Shown here: piece after piece, positions 7,165-9,005 of the stretch | Layout: the number at the start of each line of letters is the position of its first letter | Position numbering within the stretch: the first letter of the stretch is position 1 | Origin: Actinobacteria bacterium UBA4719 | GTDB taxonomy: Bacteria > Actinomycetota > Actinomycetes > Actinomycetales > Dermatophilaceae | Reading direction: 5' to 3' | DNA: 9,005 nucleotides | Assembly (NCBI GenBank): GCA_002404345.1 | Contig: DHJN01000038.1 | Location: forward strand, 1 to 9,005 | Notes under the pieces: generated by a model | Seen by the model: the letters and a program-made list of their open reading frames with translations, nothing else | Databases searched by the model: none | What the model was told of the DNA's origin: nothing | Translations under genes and position numbers: made by a program

Positions 7165-7341
7165 TCACGAGGTCGAGTGATCCAACTGGGCTTTCTCCTC
7201 AGGTGTATGAGCGGTGCGGTGCCGCCAGGGAAGCACCCACCGATGGTCAGCAGCATCGGCAGGCGCAAAGATCTCGTGCATGGCCTCGACCACGAAGCCG
7301 GACCTGCGAAGCAACCGCACCCAGTCCCCGTGCGATAGAGG
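7165..7341 (-). pseudogene. C-terminal remnant of a class I SAM-dependent methyltransferase
   Basis: The minus strand encodes about 58 residues ending at a TGA (7165-7167): LSHGDWVRLLRRSGFVVEAM, then HEIFAPADAADHRW, then a Trp/Arg stretch and TPEEKAQLD. This pattern (HGDW, a helix, an F.VE..HE...PADA strand, then a W...PEE tail) is characteristic of the end of actinobacterial class I methyltransferases. The N-terminal SAM-binding domain is absent: homology stops at about 7335-7341, exactly where the ribosome binding site of the plus-strand ChrB gene begins, and continuing leftward in the protein only gives antisense of that gene. The final 25 residues fit the family loosely, so a frameshift there is possible. 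Recognition is from memory of the family. Confidence 0.55.
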
Positions 7342-7343
7342 AG
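7338..7343 (+). promoter_or_regulatory. Shine-Dalgarno GAGGAG for the ChrB-domain gene
   Basis: GAGGAG lies 5 nt before ATG 7349 and selects that start over in-frame codons further upstream, which fall in the antisense of the methyltransferase remnant. It also marks the junction where the remnant's homology ends. Confidence 0.7.
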
Positions 7344-7348
7344 ACCTC

Positions 7349-7810
7349 ATGAAGTGGATCACCCGCGCCCGCCCCAAGACCGACCGCATCGCCTGCCCCT
7401 GGCTGATCCGCCGGTTCATCGACCCCGACGCCGAGATCGTCTACGTCCCCGCCGACCAGGTCCTGAGCGCCGCCACGGAACACGGCGGCCACTCCTTCGA
7501 CGCCCCCGGCGCGAAGTACACCCACCAACCCTCCCCCGTCGGCACCAGCGAATGGTGCACCTTCGAGACCCTGATCGGCGCTCACGACCTCGGTGGTGAC
7601 CCCGCCCTGGCCCGGCTGGCCAAGATCGTGCACGCGGCCGACGTCGCCGCGGACCTGGACTCCGATCCGCTCGCGCCCGGCCTTCTTGCCATCGGCATCG
7701 GCGGGCTGGACGTCGAACCCGACGACCATGTGCTCCTGGAGCGCGGCATGTTCGTCTACGACGCCCTCTACGCCTGGTGTGCCCGCCAGGTCGCGGCCAC
7801 CCCGGCATGA
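7349..7810 (+). CDS. chrB: Stand-alone ChrB C-terminal-domain protein (chromate resistance family)
   Basis: This 153-aa soluble protein matches the C-terminal domain found in ChrB chromate-resistance proteins. It begins with the signature KWITRARPKTDRIACPWLIR (residues 2-21), followed by RRFIDPDAE, YVPADQV, a SFDAPGA segment, CTFETLI (70-76), an ARLAKIVHAADV helix and the terminal VYDALYAWCARQ. Full ChrB proteins are roughly twice as long and carry an N-terminal regulatory domain, which is missing here, so this is the short, single-domain form. Cys16, His59, Cys70 and Cys144 are candidate metal or heme ligands. No chrA transporter gene follows; downstream DNA holds only remnants. There is no visible signal peptide despite the family's old name of exported protein. 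The family is clear; its role in chromate detoxification without ChrA is uncertain. Confidence 0.85.
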   Translation: MKWITRARPKTDRIACPWLIRRFIDPDAEIVYVPADQVLSAATEHGGHSFDAPGAKYTHQPSPVGTSEWCTFETLIGAHDLGGDPALARLAKIVHAADVAADLDSDPLAPGLLAIGIGGLDVEPDDHVLLERGMFVYDALYAWCARQVAATPA

Positions 7811-7894
7811 CCGGCGATCACCTTTAGGGCGACGCGATCCGGACCATCGCCGTCCGCCAGGTCGCCACCCCTCACGGCCGCCGCCGCGATCACC
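7783..7894. repeat. Imperfect direct repeat of the chrB 3' end, about 40 bp, 71-bp offset
   Basis: CCGCCAGGTCG occurs at 7783-7793 and 7854-7864, GCCACCCC at 7796-7803 and 7864-7871, and CGATCACC at 7815-7822 and 7887-7894. The offsets are 71, 68 and 72. Weaker identity extends left to GACGC at 7760 and 7831. The second copy reads DAIRTIAVRQVATP, against DALYAWCARQVAATP at the real C-terminus. Confidence 0.5.
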
Positions 7895-7907
7895 GCCCCC
7901 AAGTCCG

Positions 7908-8122
7908 GTGGGCAACTGTTGCTGGCGGGGGAAGCCCAACTTTCTGGAGACGGTCGTCGTCGAGGACTGGACGACTCGGCGCGAGCTGGCCAACTGGTTG
8001 TGGGCCGGGGGTAGGAACGTCGGGTGGCGATCTGGGTTCCTTGACGCCGAGGTCGCCGAGGCGGTCGATGCCATCCTGTTCATCGGGATGGCACCGCACT
8101 GGTACCCGCCAAACTATGACTA
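7908..8122 (+). pseudogene. Unidentified coding-like fragment between chrB and the PAP2 gene
   Basis: From a possible GTG at 7908 the plus strand reads about 70 residues of protein-like sequence: FLETVVVEDWTTRRELANWL, then WAGGRNVGWRSGFLDAEVAE, then AVDAILFIGMAPHWYPPNYD. Third codon positions are overwhelmingly G or C in this frame and the composition (Trp, Asp, Glu, Phe) is unlike the Arg/Pro/Ser shadows elsewhere. The frame continues to a stop near 8309, but beyond about 8120 it is antisense to the PAP2 gene and loses that character. No Shine-Dalgarno precedes the GTG. I do not recognise the family. It is probably a gene piece whose 3' end was lost at the PAP2 junction, or possibly a short gene overlapping it. 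Confidence 0.4.
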
Positions 8123-8758
8123 TGGCGCCTGCTGGTACGCGACCTGCGCCGGGTCCCTCAGCTTTTCGCGCTCGGGGAACACGGCTCGCAGGCCTGGTTG
8201 TCGTCGTAGCCAGGTGGTCAAGTTCGTCAGCGGGTGGCGCAACAGCAACCAACCAAGCAGCACGACGGCGGCTCCAAGGACCAGCCCGCCCAGGACGTCC
8301 CAGGGGTAGTGAGCACCGATGTACACCCGGGCGAAAGCCATCAACGCGGCAGCCAGAGCTGCGAGCAGACCCAGGCGGCGGTTGACCAGCAGCAAGCCGG
8401 TGGCGACCGCGCCAACGATCACAGCGTGGTCAGAGGGGAAGGAGAAGTCGGTGGTGACGTCGGCCAGCCGCAGGATCTGCGGGTGAGTGGCATAGGGCCG
8501 GGCCTCGGCGAACAGGTGCCCGACCGGCTGGTTGAGGCCCACCACGAGCAGGGTGGCGACGCAGGCCCATCCCGCCGCAGCGAGGACCCGCGCCTGGTCG
8601 CGTCGGGCCATCAGTACCCCGGCCAGCAGGAGCAGAGCGAACAGGGCCAGCCCGTACTTGGCGTAGGCCAGGAACGGGGCGTGTAGCCCTGGGGTGCGGC
8701 GGGCGAAGGAGTTGATCGCAAGGAACAGTTGGTCGTCGAGCTGACGCAGACGGTTCAT
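8120..8758 (-). CDS. PAP2-superfamily membrane phosphatase (BcrC-like undecaprenyl-diphosphatase candidate)
   Basis: This 212-aa integral membrane protein has hydrophobic segments at about 36-51, 57-76, 112-126, 128-145 and 153-173. PAP2 active-site motifs are present: ARPY (Arg87-Pro88), the FPSDH box with His111, and RVYIGAHYPWDVLGG with Arg144, His150 and Asp154. The usual Lys of the first motif (KX6RP) is replaced by Gly80. FPSDHA and the RVYIG.H.P.DVL form resemble the BcrC/YbjG branch, which dephosphorylates undecaprenyl diphosphate at the outer face of the membrane and can raise bacitracin tolerance. The exact substrate cannot be set from sequence. The start is backed by AAAGG on the minus strand (8765-8769), 6 nt upstream. 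The gene is convergent with chrB and the 7908-8122 fragment, so it is not part of the T4SS operon. Confidence 0.88.
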   Translation of the reverse strand: MNRLRQLDDQLFLAINSFARRTPGLHAPFLAYAKYGLALFALLLLAGVLMARRDQARVLAAAGWACVATLLVVGLNQPVGHLFAEARPYATHPQILRLADVTTDFSFPSDHAVIVGAVATGLLLVNRRLGLLAALAAALMAFARVYIGAHYPWDVLGGLVLGAAVVLLGWLLLRHPLTNLTTWLRRQPGLRAVFPEREKLRDPAQVAYQQAP

Positions 8759-8764
8759 CCTGGG

Positions 8765-8769
8765 CCTTT
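8765..8769 (-). promoter_or_regulatory. Shine-Dalgarno AAAGG for the PAP2 gene
   Basis: On the minus strand AAAGG is followed by six bases and then the ATG whose complement is at 8756-8758, fixing the PAP2 start. Confidence 0.6.
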
Positions 8770-8877
8770 CAGATTCAGATGTGACTGGTGCGGGGGCGGT
8801 GAAGCTGGAGCGTCAATGGGGACGAGGTAGGCGGGTCTCGGGGGTCGTCTGCAACGGGACCAAGTGTTGTGGACCCG

Positions 8878-8901
8878 CTGATGGTTTGCCAAAACCATCG
8901 G
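8878..8901. repeat. Inverted repeat upstream of the PAP2 gene
   Basis: GATGGTTT (8880-8887) and AAACCATC (8892-8899) are perfect 8-bp arms around a GCCA loop, extendable to 10 bp with one G-T pair. The site lies about 120-140 nt upstream of the PAP2 start on its 5' side. It could be an operator or a hairpin; there is no T-tract. The rest of 8770-9005 holds no gene I recognise. A minus-strand frame running off the right edge has weak coding character. Confidence 0.55.
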
Positions 8902-9005
8902 ACAAGGAACTCCCTGCCGGGCGTTTGCGATCTCAGGCAGAGGCCCGCCTTGCTCCAGGAAACGATCGCCGATACACAGGCTCGATCTCGACCCTGCATG
9001 GCCAT

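Noticed and set aside
6771..7352. Plus-strand open frame of 193 residues between the ATPase and chrB
   Set aside because: Its composition is Arg/Pro/Ser-rich without motifs, it has no ribosome binding site, and part of it is antisense to the methyltransferase remnant.
7247..8083. Minus-strand open frame of 278 residues opposite chrB
   Set aside because: It is Gly/Arg/Val-rich antisense of the ChrB-domain gene with no family resemblance.
8775..9005. Minus-strand open frame running off the right edge (76 residues)
   Set aside because: Codon bias is weak, there is no recognisable domain, and two other frames look equally plausible; the evidence is too thin to call a gene.

Overview
The window is GC-rich, with G/C-heavy third codon positions. 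Its gene families (a lysozyme-like/NlpC-P60 fusion, a DUF6112-type small membrane protein, an SCO6880-type protein followed by a VirB4-type ATPase) are typical of conjugative plasmids and integrative elements of high-GC Actinobacteria. I cannot place it to genus from sequence alone. No transposase, integrase, rRNA, tRNA or CRISPR array was recognised.

Positions 1-6763 are one tightly packed plus-strand operon for the cell-envelope part of a type IV secretion (conjugation) apparatus. In order it holds a two-domain wall hydrolase (lysozyme-like plus NlpC/P60), a two-helix membrane peptide that could be the pilin/VirB2 equivalent, a single-pass protein with an extracytoplasmic domain (a VirB8/TcpC-like candidate), a six-helix TrbL/VirB6-like channel protein with an Ala/Gly-rich tail, an SCO6880-type protein combining a membrane-anchored VirB3/PrgI-like N-terminus with a VirB4-N-like domain, and a separate VirB4 C-terminal ATPase. 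Several stops and starts overlap by a few bases (TGATG, ATGA), which implies translational coupling. The hydrolase would open the murein, the membrane proteins would form the channel, and the split VirB4 would supply energy. No VirD4 coupling protein or relaxase lies in the window. The hydrolase N-terminus looks misread or frameshifted at the left edge.

Positions 6764-7348 are a degraded boundary region. It holds a 14-bp direct repeat in two copies (one inside a perfect 16-bp palindrome), a coding-like minus-strand stretch with a C-x2-C motif, and the C-terminal remnant of a class I SAM-dependent methyltransferase whose homology stops at the ribosome binding site of the next gene.

Positions 7349-9005 look like accessory or flanking DNA. 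A stand-alone ChrB C-terminal-type (chromate resistance) protein is followed by a diverged echo of its own 3' end and by an unidentified coding-like fragment. A convergent minus-strand gene then encodes a BcrC-like PAP2 lipid phosphatase. The last 247 bases hold only a Shine-Dalgarno site and a strong inverted repeat. The clearest observations are the split VirB4, the misfit start of the hydrolase, and the mosaic of gene remnants around the orphan ChrB gene.
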